Assembly: GCF_900116445.1 (NCBI RefSeq)
Contig: NZ_FPBH01000019.1
Coordinates: 124,001-188,000, forward strand
Direction of reading: 5' to 3'
Source: Paraburkholderia aspalathi
GTDB lineage: Bacteria; Pseudomonadota; Gammaproteobacteria; Burkholderiales; Burkholderiaceae
Length of the DNA stretch: 64,000 nt
Shown here one piece after another: positions 8,433 through 17,313 of this stretch. The position numbers were made by a program, and so were the translations under genes. The stretch's first letter is position 1. Each line of letters begins with the position of its first letter. Below the pieces are notes generated by a model. It saw only the letters and a program-made list of their open reading frames with translations, had not been told where the DNA came from and ran no database searches.

Positions 8433-9476
8433 ATGGCAAAGATTTTTATCTACGGTGCCGGCTCAATTGGTTGCTATGTCGGCGGACGGCTTCTTGCCGG
8501 AGGGAGCGACGTCAGTTTCATTGGACGTGCACGCGTGGCCGACCAGTTGCGCAATCAAGGCATCACGCTGTCGCGGCACGACGATAGCCGCTGGCATGCT
8601 CCGTCGGAACGCATCGACGTATCGACGGACGCGGCCAGCGCCGCTGCAGCCGATCTCGTGCTCGTCACCGTCAAGTCGGCAGCGACGCCCGCCGCCGCTG
8701 CCGAACTGGCGAACGTGTTACGGCCCGGCACGATCGTCGTGAGCTTCCAGAACGGCATTGGCAATGCGGACGTGCTGCGCGCCGCGCTGCCGCAGCACAC
8801 GGTTCTGGAAGGGATGGTGCCATTCAATGTCGTCGAACGCGGTCCGGGTGCGTTTCACCAAGGTTCAGCGGGAGAGTTGGAGATCCGACATGCGCCGGCC
8901 ATGCAGCCGTTCGTCGACGAGTTCAGGAGAGCGGGTCTGCCGCTGATCCAGCACGCCGATATGTTGCCGGTGCAGTGGGCGAAGCTGTTGCTCAACCTCA
9001 ACAACGCCATCAATGCGCTGGCGAACCGGCCTTTGAAGGAGGAGCTCTCGCAACGCGCCTACCGGCTTTGTCTCGCGATGGCGCAGAAAGAAGCGCTCGC
9101 GCTTCTGAAGCAGGCCGGCATACGGCCAGCCAGAGTGACACCGCTTCCAAGCACCTGGATACCACGTGTTCTCAGCGTACCCGATGCGTTGTTCGAACGG
9201 CTGGGCCGCGCGATGCTGACGATCGATCCGCTCGCGCGCTCGTCGATGTCCGACGACCTGGCGGCCGGGCGCGCCACGGAAATCGACTGGATCAACGGCG
9301 AAGTCGTGCGCCTCGCCCAACGCCTTGGACAAACGGCGCCGGTCAACGCACGGCTATGCGAACTCGTGCGGCAAGCCGAGCGAGCCGACGTGCGCCCTTC
9401 ATGGTCCGGCAAAGCATTGCTGGGTGAGATGCGGGCTGCAGCGCATATCGCTTTGCCATTGCCCGCAAAAATCTGA
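8433..9476 (+). CDS. 2-dehydropantoate 2-reductase family protein (PanE/ApbA)
   Basis: A 347-residue NADPH-dependent reductase. The Rossmann motif IYGAGSIGCYVGGRL is at residues 5-19. The family segments LVTVKS and VVSFQNGIGNADVL follow, then the C-terminal helical domain with the catalytic-lysine region PVQWAKLLLNLNNAINAL. The ATG at 8433 begins MAKIFIYGAG; an in-frame GTG at 8421 would add four residues. True PanE makes pantoate for CoA, but accessory paralogues in catabolic regions often reduce other 2-keto acids. It follows the class II aldolase gene by 138 bp on the same strand, so aldolase plus keto-acid reductase is a reasonable pair. No pantothenate genes are nearby. Confidence 0.85.
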   Translation: MAKIFIYGAGSIGCYVGGRLLAGGSDVSFIGRARVADQLRNQGITLSRHDDSRWHAPSERIDVSTDAASAAAADLVLVTVKSAATPAAAAELANVLRPGTIVVSFQNGIGNADVLRAALPQHTVLEGMVPFNVVERGPGAFHQGSAGELEIRHAPAMQPFVDEFRRAGLPLIQHADMLPVQWAKLLLNLNNAINALANRPLKEELSQRAYRLCLAMAQKEALALLKQAGIRPARVTPLPSTWIPRVLSVPDALFERLGRAMLTIDPLARSSMSDDLAAGRATEIDWINGEVVRLAQRLGQTAPVNARLCELVRQAERADVRPSWSGKALLGEMRAAAHIALPLPAKI

Positions 9477-9483
9477 ACATCAC

Positions 9484-10977
9484 CTAACGCAGCCGCACGA
9501 TCGTCGACTTCAACTCCGTATACTTCTCGAGCGCGTGCAGAGACTTGTCGCGACCATTACCCGACTGCTTGTAACCGCCGAACGGAAAATTCATGTCGTC
9601 GGCCCCTTCGTTGTAGCCGTTGATCCAGACTGTTCCGGCCCGCAGACGCCTCGCCACCTCGTACGCAGTCGCCAGATCGCCAGACCATACGGCAGCCGCG
9701 AGGCCGTATTCGGTGTCGTTCGCGATGTGCACCGCTTCGTCGACGTGATCGAACTCGATCACGGAAAGAACCGGCCCAAAGATTTCTTCGCGGGCAATCT
9801 GCGCATCCGGCTTGACCTCGAACACGGTCGGTTCGACATAGAAGCCGCCGGTTTCCTCCCTGACTCGCGCGCCGCCCGTCACAAGCCGGCCTTCCCGGCG
9901 ACCTGCATCGATATAAGCCGCCACGCGCTCGAACTGGATACGATCCACGATGGGCCCCATCGTCACAGACGGATCGAGCGGATGACCGGGTTCATAGGCA
10001 CGCGCAGCGGCAGCCACCTTTGCGACGAATGCGTCCTTGATATCCCTGTGCACGAGAAGCCGCGAACCCGCCGTGCACACCTCGCCCATGTTGAAGAAAA
10101 TCCCATCGGCGGCCGCCTTCGCTGCGCGATCGAGATTGGGGTAATCAGGCAGCACGATGTTCGCTGACTTACCGCCGAGTTCGAGCCACACGCGCTTCAG
10201 GTTGGATTGCGCCGCGCATTCCATGATCTGCCTTCCGGTCCTCGTCGAGCCGGTGAACGCGATGCAGTCGACGCCGTGATGCAGCGCAAGCAACCTGCCC
10301 GGTTCTGCGCCACCCGGCACGACGTTGAACACACCGGGTGGCAGGCCTGCTTCGTGCGCCAGGCGGGCGACGCGAATCGCGGTGAGAGACGATTTCTCCG
10401 ATGGCTTGAGAACCACACTGTTACCGACAGCAAGCGCCGGGGCAAATTTCCACGCCGCCATCAGCAGCGGGAAGTTCCACGGCACCACCGCAGCGACGAC
10501 ACCCACGGGCTCGCGTGTCACGAGACCAAGCAGATGATGGTCGGCCGGCACGACCTCGCCGCCCATCTTGTCGATCGCCTCGGCATACCATTCGACGCAA
10601 TGCGCTGCAGCCGGTATGTCGATGGTCGTCGTGTCGCCGATCGGCTTGCCCGCGTCGAGCGTTTCGAGCAAAGCCAGTTCCTCGAGGTGCTCGCGCATCA
10701 ATGCTGCCCAGCGCAATAGCACAGCCTTGCGATTGCGCGGATTCATGCCTGCCCATACCTGCGTATCGAAGGCCCGCCGGGCCGCCGTCACGGCCGCGTC
10801 GACATCTGCTTCACCGCAATCAGCGACCTGGACCAGAACGCGGCCATCAATCGGACTGACACAGGCAAATGTCCTTTCGCTTTGCGCGTCGCGCAGCGCG
10901 CCGTCGATGAATGCACGCCCTTCGATTTCAACGGCAGCGGCTTTATCTTGCCAATCTGAGAAAGTTTGCTTATTCAT
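9484..10977 (-). CDS. puuC: Aldehyde dehydrogenase, PuuC-like (gamma-glutamyl-aminobutyraldehyde dehydrogenase)
   Basis: A 497-residue NAD(P)-dependent aldehyde dehydrogenase. The catalytic glutamate lies in LELGGKSANIVL and the catalytic cysteine in NMGEVCTAGSRLLV; VVPWNFPLLMAAWK is the cofactor-binding segment. The start DWQDKAAAVEIEGRAFIDG and end NGRDKSLHALEKYTELKS resemble PuuC of the gamma-glutamylated putrescine pathway, which oxidises gamma-glutamyl-aminobutyraldehyde. I chose ATG 10977; a TTG at 10995 also fits. It is the last gene of a minus-strand operon with PuuB-like oxidase, cupin, amidase and PotF-like genes, which supports the polyamine assignment. Other aldehydes of similar shape remain possible. 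Confidence 0.82.
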   Translation of the reverse strand: MNKQTFSDWQDKAAAVEIEGRAFIDGALRDAQSERTFACVSPIDGRVLVQVADCGEADVDAAVTAARRAFDTQVWAGMNPRNRKAVLLRWAALMREHLEELALLETLDAGKPIGDTTTIDIPAAAHCVEWYAEAIDKMGGEVVPADHHLLGLVTREPVGVVAAVVPWNFPLLMAAWKFAPALAVGNSVVLKPSEKSSLTAIRVARLAHEAGLPPGVFNVVPGGAEPGRLLALHHGVDCIAFTGSTRTGRQIMECAAQSNLKRVWLELGGKSANIVLPDYPNLDRAAKAAADGIFFNMGEVCTAGSRLLVHRDIKDAFVAKVAAAARAYEPGHPLDPSVTMGPIVDRIQFERVAAYIDAGRREGRLVTGGARVREETGGFYVEPTVFEVKPDAQIAREEIFGPVLSVIEFDHVDEAVHIANDTEYGLAAAVWSGDLATAYEVARRLRAGTVWINGYNEGADDMNFPFGGYKQSGNGRDKSLHALEKYTELKSTIVRLR

Positions 10978-11040
10978 CAGGATGCCTATATTCAATATTG
11001 TTTGATAGACACGCCATGTCTCTCGTCGCTTACTCTCGGC

Positions 11041-12471
11041 TCAACCCGCGCGGCGCACAGCAGAACCGACCGGATCAATTGGCGTACAAGTTCCCGCACG
11101 TGCCTCGATCGCTTCACCCGCAGCGAGACACAGCGCCTCCTGAAAGCGGCCGGCGACAAGCTGAACGCCCATCGGCACGCCATCGCGCACGCCTGTCGGC
11201 ACGGAGAGCCCCGGCAATCCGAGCAACGCAGTCGCGAGCAGGGGACTTTGCATGTCGATGATGTGCCGCATCGCCTCGTCGCCACGCTGGTCCTCATCGA
11301 TCGGGAACGGCTGCGCGCATGAGACCGGCATCAGCAGCAACGGATAGCGCTCGAAGAAACGCTGCCATTCCCGTAACAGGCCGGTGCGCCGCGCCAGGCC
11401 ATTCATGTAGCCGGCCAGGTCGAGCGGCGCGGCAAGGCGGCGCTGGCTGCCGAACGCCGTACGAATCGTGTCGTCGCCATGCTGCATGATGACGTCGCCG
11501 AGCCCACTCCTCGCTTCGTTGGTGACGAGATCCAGCCACAGCGCGCTCGCTTCGGCCATCTGCGGCGGCACGGCTTCTTCGACGATGCAACCCGCCTCCT
11601 CGAGCCAGCCTGCCGCCTGCCGGATCGCGTCGACGACCGCGGCATCGGAACGAACGCCCGGCAGTTCCGCACAGACGGCGACACGCGCAGGAAACGCCGC
11701 GCGCTGGCCGAGTGGCTCTACCGGCATCCACCATGCGTCGCGCGGATCGCCGCCCGCCATCGCCGCAAGAGCAATGCGCAGGTCGCCGACAGTTCGTGCC
11801 AGCGGCCCCTGCACCGACGCGAGCTGGACTGCAAGCGTCCGGTCCTTTACCTGCGTCGGGTTGTACGCGGATACACGGCCAGTGCTCGGCCGCAGTCCCG
11901 CGACGCCGCACGCGTAGGCCGGATAGCGGATCGAGCCGCCCAGGTCGTTGCCGTGCGCGATCGCGCCGATGCCGGCGGCGACCGCAGCCGATGCCCCACC
12001 ACTTGAGCCCCCGGGTGTCAGCTGCGAATTCCACGGATTCAGCGTGCGGCCATGCAGGTCGTTGTCGGTGAACCAGCGATAGGAAAACGCCGGTGCGTTA
12101 CTGCGGCCGATCACGATCGCGCCGGCTTTGCGCAGGTTCGCGACCACGGGGCTGTCCTCGCTTGCGACGAGATCCTTGAACGCGCTCACACCGTTGGTGG
12201 TCGCGTAGCCGGCCATGTCGACATTGATCTTGACCGTCACCGGCACGCCGTGGAGCGGTCCGACCGGTTCGCGCCGCGCGATCGCCGCGTCGGCCTGCGA
12301 CGCCGCATGCAGCGCGCTGTCAGCCAGTACGTCGACAATCGCGTTGATGCGCGGATTCACATCCTCGAGCCGCTGCAGACAACTCTGCGTGAGTTCCGTC
12401 GACGACACGTCGCGACGCGCGACGCGTTCCACCATTTCCGTAGCGCTCAGACGCCACAAATCCTGACTCAT
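11041..12471 (-). CDS. Amidase (amidase signature family)
   Basis: A 476-residue amidase signature hydrolase. The catalytic lysine is in TVKINVDMAGY (about residue 80). The glycine/serine-rich signature GGSSGGASAAVAAG carries the cis-serine, and the nucleophile lies in GNDLGGSIRYPAY. All three parts of the Ser-cisSer-Lys triad are therefore present. These enzymes hydrolyse carboxamides in the cytoplasm. Placed between the cupin and puuC genes, it may split a gamma-glutamyl amide, the step done by PuuD in E. coli, but no direct evidence exists. Gaps to its neighbours are about 50-65 bp, consistent with one transcript. Confidence 0.87.
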   Translation of the reverse strand: MSQDLWRLSATEMVERVARRDVSSTELTQSCLQRLEDVNPRINAIVDVLADSALHAASQADAAIARREPVGPLHGVPVTVKINVDMAGYATTNGVSAFKDLVASEDSPVVANLRKAGAIVIGRSNAPAFSYRWFTDNDLHGRTLNPWNSQLTPGGSSGGASAAVAAGIGAIAHGNDLGGSIRYPAYACGVAGLRPSTGRVSAYNPTQVKDRTLAVQLASVQGPLARTVGDLRIALAAMAGGDPRDAWWMPVEPLGQRAAFPARVAVCAELPGVRSDAAVVDAIRQAAGWLEEAGCIVEEAVPPQMAEASALWLDLVTNEARSGLGDVIMQHGDDTIRTAFGSQRRLAAPLDLAGYMNGLARRTGLLREWQRFFERYPLLLMPVSCAQPFPIDEDQRGDEAMRHIIDMQSPLLATALLGLPGLSVPTGVRDGVPMGVQLVAGRFQEALCLAAGEAIEARAGTCTPIDPVGSAVRRAG

Positions 12472-12523
12472 GCCCTGCTCCTGGTTGATTCCGATGATTG
12501 ACGTTGCAAGTCGAACGGTCGCG

Positions 12524-12904
12524 CTATGCGTCGGATAGCTCGACTTGCGGGGCGTGCGACGCGTAGATCTTCCTGCACGCCTCCACGACCTCCCATGTGC
12601 CGCGAAAGCCGGAAGGAATCACGAAGCGATCCCCGGCGCGCAGCACCTTTTCGCTCCCCTGCATGTCACGCACGATCACCACGCCACTTAACATCTCACA
12701 GTACTCGGATTCGTCGTACTCGATCGTCCAATGGCCGGGCGTGCTCTCCCAGATGCCGGAGCTGAACTGTCCGCACGGACTGATGTAGTGATGCGTGAGC
12801 GTCTGCATCGGATTGCCGGCCAGCAGCAGCCCGCGCGGCACGCGGGATTGGGTGAGCTCCGCGGGGTCCCGCATCAGGTCTACGATATGGGTGATGTCTG
12901 TCAT
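12524..12904 (-). CDS. Cupin domain protein (Cupin_3/DUF861 type)
   Basis: A 126-residue single-domain cupin. The core shows SGIWESTPGHWTIEYDESEYCEMLSG followed by GDRFVIPSGFRGTWEV, the two beta-barrel motifs of the DUF861/Cupin_3 group. ATG 12904 follows GAGGCGCTT; the open frame upstream starts only with TTG. Such cupins often accompany PuuB-like oxidases and amidases in Burkholderia-type amine catabolic operons. A structural, isomerase or regulatory role is unproven. Confidence 0.8.
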   Translation of the reverse strand: MTDITHIVDLMRDPAELTQSRVPRGLLLAGNPMQTLTHHYISPCGQFSSGIWESTPGHWTIEYDESEYCEMLSGVVIVRDMQGSEKVLRAGDRFVIPSGFRGTWEVVEACRKIYASHAPQVELSDA

Positions 12905-12979
12905 AAGCGCCTCGAAGGTGTGCAATGTTCGATTCAGGTGAGTTGTCGCGCGGCCGGACGCGCGTTAGGCCAACGCGGC

Positions 12980-14272
12980 TCAAAACGCGTCCATCATCCG
13001 GTGCCAGGTCATCGCGAGCATCAGCATCGGCGAGCGCAGCAGCCGTCCGCCCGGAAAGTCGCGGTGCCGGATCTTGCCGAACAGGTCGAAGCGGGCGGCC
13101 TGCGCATCGATCGCTTCCGCGATGAGCCGTCCCGCGAGCCCCGTGACGTTCACGCCGTGCCCGGAGAACCCCTGCGCGAAATACACGGTCGGCTCGAGTC
13201 GGCCGAAATGTGGCGCGCGATTCATCGTCGCGTCGACGAAGCCGCCCCACGCGTAGTCGATCTTTGCGTCGGCAAGTTGCGGAAACGTCTTCAACATATC
13301 CCGCCGCATGGCCGCGGCGAGCTCGCGCGGCGTACGCGTCGAGCTACTCGCCTTGCCGCCCCACAGCATGCGGCGATCCTTCGTCAAGCGGAAATAGTCG
13401 AGCGCCGCGTTGCAGTCGCTGATCGCCGCGTCCGTTGGCATCGTGTCACTCGCCCTCGCCTCACCGAGCGGCTCGGTCGCAATCAGGTAGGTCGCCACCG
13501 GCATGATCTTGCGCGCAAGCGCCGGCGCGAGACGGCCAAGGTAGGCGTTACCCGCGAGCACGACGTAGCGCGCGTCCAGCTGTCCGCGCGCGCTCGTCAC
13601 GCGATGGCCTTGCGCGGTCTTGCCGATTGCCTGCGCGCTCGTGTCCTCGTGGATCGACACCCCGGCGTCGCGTGCCGCGCGCGCCAGACCGAGCGTGTAG
13701 TTGAGCGGATGCAGATGACCGCTGCCGTCATAGTGGAGCCCACCCAGGTAGCGATCCGAAGCGACGACCTGGCGCATCTCGTCACGCTCGACATACCGGT
13801 ACCCCTGATAGCCGAAGCGCGACTCGGCGGCTTCCCGCCAGGCGCGCAGCGCGTCGACATGGCGCGGCTTGTTTGCCGCGGTTAGATAGCCCAACGTCAG
13901 GTCGCAATCGATCCGATGCTTCGCGACCCGCTCCTTGACGAGCTCCACCGACTCGAGCCCCATCGCCCAGATACGCCGCACGTCCTCTTCCGGCATGCAG
14001 GACGAGAACGTATCGATGTCACACGAATACCCCGCGATAAGCTGGCCGCCGTTGCGTCCGCTCGCACCCCAGCCGATCTTCGACGCCTCGAGCAGCACGA
14101 CCGAGTAGCCGCGTTCGGCGAGATTGAGCGCGGTGGAAAGGCCGGTGAGTCCACCGCCGATCACGCAGACGTCGGCAGACACCGATGCATCGAGCGGTTG
14201 ATGACACGTCCGGTCGTTCGCGGTAGCCGCGTAATACGATGGGACGTGTGCCTGATTTTCAAACTTGAGCAT
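12980..14272 (-). CDS. puuB: FAD-dependent oxidoreductase, PuuB-like gamma-glutamylputrescine oxidase
   Basis: A 430-residue DAO/DadA-fold flavoprotein. The dinucleotide motif ADVCVIGGGLTGLSTALNLAE lies at residues 33-53. WGASGRNGGQLIAG at about 68-81 is the flavin-contacting motif characteristic of PuuB and relatives. The C-terminal FAD segment is YFAQGFSGHGVNVTGLAGRLIAEA. The family oxidises the terminal amine of gamma-glutamylputrescine to the aldehyde and releases ammonia and hydrogen peroxide. The aldehyde would be the substrate of the PuuC-like protein encoded downstream. Start ATG 14272 gives the usual N-terminus. The assignment rests on motifs and context; relatives act on other amines or glycine derivatives. 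Confidence 0.82.
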   Translation of the reverse strand: MLKFENQAHVPSYYAATANDRTCHQPLDASVSADVCVIGGGLTGLSTALNLAERGYSVVLLEASKIGWGASGRNGGQLIAGYSCDIDTFSSCMPEEDVRRIWAMGLESVELVKERVAKHRIDCDLTLGYLTAANKPRHVDALRAWREAAESRFGYQGYRYVERDEMRQVVASDRYLGGLHYDGSGHLHPLNYTLGLARAARDAGVSIHEDTSAQAIGKTAQGHRVTSARGQLDARYVVLAGNAYLGRLAPALARKIMPVATYLIATEPLGEARASDTMPTDAAISDCNAALDYFRLTKDRRMLWGGKASSSTRTPRELAAAMRRDMLKTFPQLADAKIDYAWGGFVDATMNRAPHFGRLEPTVYFAQGFSGHGVNVTGLAGRLIAEAIDAQAARFDLFGKIRHRDFPGGRLLRSPMLMLAMTWHRMMDAF

Positions 14273-14329
14273 GACAAAGCCTCGCGGTCGGCGGCGCCCC
14301 TGTTTCCTCGGGCGAGTGCCGGCATCGCA

Positions 14330-15868
14330 TCAGAAAGAGTAGAGGAATTGCGCGGCAAGCAGGTCGTTCGACTTCGCATACGTACCGTCATTGCGCAGGA
14401 ACACCTGACGATTTGCCCAATCGTGCCGGTATTCGACCTTCACCGTGATCTGTTGGGTCGGATAGAACAGCAGGTCGAGCGCCACATCCTGGTGCGTCGC
14501 GCCCTTGCATTCGAAGCCGTGATTGCTCGATGCCGCGAGGCAATTCACGTCGATGCCGAAGCCGTTATACGGATCCATCCCGTTGCCGTTGAGGGCGATC
14601 CCACCGCCCCCGCCGCCGTTCTTGCTGTCGACCAGAAGGTCGTAGCGGGCCGTCACGCCCATCCGTCCCACCACCGGCAGCCTGAACTTCCGGTGCGCGA
14701 GCAGTGACAGTCCGTACCACTGCGCCTGGCCGCCGTTCCACGCGGCATTCTGCTGCTGGCCGTAGTCGATTTCGGCGTTGTACTGGACGTCGGCCAGCGC
14801 ATATGTCATATCGGCTTCCGTGAAGAAGAACGTGCCGTAGCCATTTGGCGCCACGCCACCCCAGCCGTAGCTGACCGAGCCTGTCGACGGGTCGATCGCG
14901 CTCGGCAGCGTCTGCCGGCCGATGGCGAACGAGCCGCCGACGTCGAGCTGACTGCCACGGAAATAGTCGACCCGCGCGCTGAACGTCGGCATGCGGTTGC
15001 TCGTCGTGATCGGATCCCCAAACGCGTTTGTGCCGGTCTGCGTCACCGAGCCGGCGGTGCGGAACTGCTCATTGCCGAGCAGGAACTTCCATGCCCACTG
15101 GTCGCCGGTGTAGTTAACGCCAGCGCCGATCGAGCTACCCGGATCCGAGAAGTCATACAGCAGGTTGTGCGTGAGCGTCAGCATCTGGTTCGACTGCTGC
15201 ATCTCGTAGCCGCTCAGCCCCGGCATCAGGCCGGCGACGACGGACGTCGTCGGCGTCAACGGCACCGTCGCGATCGCCGTGTTCAGAATGTTGAGCCCGC
15301 TGTCGCCGTGTTCGTTCATCAGATACATGCCGGCGCCACGGTTCGGCGCCAGGGTCACCTCGACGGAGGGCGCCATCGGACCGACGCCGAACATCTTCTT
15401 GATGTCGAGGTACAGATCGCCGAACGTGCTGTTGTAGTACTGGTACGCGTTTTCGTGGTTCGCAAACTGGAACGACGACGAGCTCGCCGCACGGTTATAC
15501 AGATAGGTGGGATCGATGTAGCCGGTCACCGACAGTCCCGCAATCGGGCCGGTCTGAGCGGCGTCGGTCAGCGCGTCGACTTTCAGCTGCTGGTTCGCGG
15601 TCTGCTGCTTCAACTCGGCAAGGTCGTCGTTAGTCAGCACCGCTGGCGCCTGGCCGTAGTCCGCCGACGACGGATCTGCAGCGGCCGCATTCGCCGGCGC
15701 CGGCTTGGACACGGGCTTCGCGGCAAGCTGCGACTGCAGCCCCTTTACCTCCTGCTGCAGCGCGGCGAGTTGCTGCTGTAGCGCCTTGATCTGATCGCCG
15801 GTCGGACTCGCTGCGGCCAGCCCCGGCAGCACCCCGGCCACCAGCACGCTGATTAACCTCTTCCTCAT
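14330..15868 (-). CDS. DUF3138-type outer-membrane protein
   Basis: A 512-residue predicted secreted or outer-membrane protein. It has a signal peptide (MRKRLISVLVAGVLPGLAAA), then a coiled-coil-like segment rich in glutamine (IKALQQQLAALQQEVKGLQS, about residues 28-47) and a long glycine- and aromatic-rich beta-barrel-like region ending in LYSF, a terminal phenylalanine. A run of six glycines lies near residue 430. This fits the DUF3138 family of Burkholderiales, which has no established function. ATG 15868 follows a GGGAGA site; the longer frame adds a non-signal extension. Co-location with a periplasmic polyamine-binding protein suggests an outer-membrane channel for the same nutrient. Confidence 0.75.
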   Translation of the reverse strand: MRKRLISVLVAGVLPGLAAASPTGDQIKALQQQLAALQQEVKGLQSQLAAKPVSKPAPANAAAADPSSADYGQAPAVLTNDDLAELKQQTANQQLKVDALTDAAQTGPIAGLSVTGYIDPTYLYNRAASSSSFQFANHENAYQYYNSTFGDLYLDIKKMFGVGPMAPSVEVTLAPNRGAGMYLMNEHGDSGLNILNTAIATVPLTPTTSVVAGLMPGLSGYEMQQSNQMLTLTHNLLYDFSDPGSSIGAGVNYTGDQWAWKFLLGNEQFRTAGSVTQTGTNAFGDPITTSNRMPTFSARVDYFRGSQLDVGGSFAIGRQTLPSAIDPSTGSVSYGWGGVAPNGYGTFFFTEADMTYALADVQYNAEIDYGQQQNAAWNGGQAQWYGLSLLAHRKFRLPVVGRMGVTARYDLLVDSKNGGGGGGIALNGNGMDPYNGFGIDVNCLAASSNHGFECKGATHQDVALDLLFYPTQQITVKVEYRHDWANRQVFLRNDGTYAKSNDLLAAQFLYSF

Positions 15869-15903
15869 GAAACGTCTCCCTGTTGTTATTTGATTTGGAA
15901 TCC

Positions 15904-17025
15904 TTAACCGCCTGATTTCAAGCGCAACCACAAACGGTTCTGTAGCCGCGTGAGCTCCGCGCTTATCGGCATCGCGAGCGACATTCTGGCGAGCACGCTG
16001 TCAGACAGGTAGACGTCCGGATCCTGGGAGATCTCCGGCTTCACGAACGGGCGCGCGGCCTTGTTCGCGCTCGGGTAGGCAATCTCGTTCGTGATTGCCG
16101 CGTTGGTCTTCGGGTCCTCGATGTAGTTGATCCACTTCAACGCCGCCTCGGGATTCGGCGCATCCTTCGGAATCGCCATCGCATCGAACCACAGCAGGCC
16201 GCCTTCCTTCGGATTCACGTAGCGGATCTGATATGCGTGTTTCGCCTCCGCCGAACGCCGCCCCGCGAGGCTGACGTCGCCGGACCAGCCGAGCACCACG
16301 CACACGTCGCCATTCGCGAGATCGTCCGCGTAGCCCACTGAATTGAATTGCGTGATGTACGGACGAATCGTCTTCAGCAACTCGTAGGCCGCCTGATAGT
16401 CCGCCGGGTTCTTGCTCTCCGGATCCCGGCCCATGTACTGGAGCACCGCTGCGAATGCCGCATCAGGCGCGTCGAGCAGCGACACGCCACAGCCCTTCAG
16501 CTTCGACACATTCGCCGGATCGAACAGCAACGCCCAGCTGTCGGTCGGTGCATTGTCGCCAAGCCGCTTCCTGACGGCCTCAACGTTGTAGCCAACCCCT
16601 GTCGTGCCCCACGCCCACGGCACGCCGTACTGGTTGCCCGGATCGGCCTTCGCCATCATTTTCATCAGCGCCGGGTCGAGGTTCACGAGGTTCGGGATCT
16701 TCGATTTGTCGAGCTTCTGGTAGACGCCCGCCTGGATCTGCCGCGCGAGGTAGTTCGACGTCGGCACGACGATGTCGTAGCCGGAACTGCCGGTGAGCAG
16801 CTTGGTCTGCAGCGTGTCGTCGCTGTCATAACTGTCGTAGCGCACCTTGATGCCGCTCTGCTTCTCGAAGTTCGGCACCGTGTCCTTCGCGATGTACTCG
16901 GACCAGTTGTAAACGTTCAGATTGGTGTCGCCGGCCAGCGCGGACTGGCTAGCCGCGAACGCGAGGCTGGCTGAGGCGGCGAACACGATCCTGATGACCG
17001 GACAGCGACGGAAACGGGCACGCAT
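15904..17025 (-). CDS. potF: Polyamine ABC transporter periplasmic binding protein (PotF/PotD-like)
   Basis: A 373-residue solute-binding protein with a cleavable signal peptide (about residues 1-32, ending SQSALA). The mature part starts GDTNLNVYNWSEYIAKDTVPNFEKQSG, diagnostic of the spermidine/putrescine-binding family. Segments YDIVVPTSNYLARQIQAGVYQKLDKSKIPN and VPWAWGTTGVGYNVE are conserved elements. ATG 17025 follows TGGAGATTCCT. It is the first gene of the minus-strand operon leading to puuB and puuC, which favours putrescine or a similar amine. No permease or ATPase gene lies in the window, so it must share a transporter encoded elsewhere. Family assignment is strong. Confidence 0.9.
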   Translation of the reverse strand: MRARFRRCPVIRIVFAASASLAFAASQSALAGDTNLNVYNWSEYIAKDTVPNFEKQSGIKVRYDSYDSDDTLQTKLLTGSSGYDIVVPTSNYLARQIQAGVYQKLDKSKIPNLVNLDPALMKMMAKADPGNQYGVPWAWGTTGVGYNVEAVRKRLGDNAPTDSWALLFDPANVSKLKGCGVSLLDAPDAAFAAVLQYMGRDPESKNPADYQAAYELLKTIRPYITQFNSVGYADDLANGDVCVVLGWSGDVSLAGRRSAEAKHAYQIRYVNPKEGGLLWFDAMAIPKDAPNPEAALKWINYIEDPKTNAAITNEIAYPSANKAARPFVKPEISQDPDVYLSDSVLARMSLAMPISAELTRLQNRLWLRLKSGG

Positions 17026-17241
17026 AGGAATCTCCAGATAGTGTGAGTCGGCCGCTCCGATCCATGCGGATGCCGCCGGCAAGCAAACTCGTCAATGCCT
17101 CGCGAGGCGATCGTCGACGTTGGGACTGAACGCCGGGTCTCCTTCGTTTCAGCTTGTAGAGCACTGTAAAGATCGCCATACGGGTCGTCTGTCCCGGGAA
17201 CAAAGGACAAGCGTCATCATCGATAACAGTGGTTTGGGTGC

Positions 17242-17264
17242 ATTCCCGTGTAGGCACCGGGAAT
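17242..17264. promoter_or_regulatory. Inverted repeat in the potF-luxR divergent region
   Basis: ATTCCCG (17242-17248) and CGGGAAT (17258-17264) form a perfect 7-bp inverted repeat around a 9-base spacer. The element lies between the divergent starts at 17025 and 17314, 50 bp before the LuxR gene. It could be the operator of that regulator. No binding evidence is available. Confidence 0.35.
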
Positions 17265-17313
17265 TTGTCGTGATACGAGTAACGCTACCCAGAATTAATC
17301 GAGAACAGAAGTG

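Noticed and set aside
12731..13885. 384-codon open frame on the plus strand
   Set aside because: Antisense to the cupin and PuuB-like genes; Arg-rich shadow with no recognisable domain.
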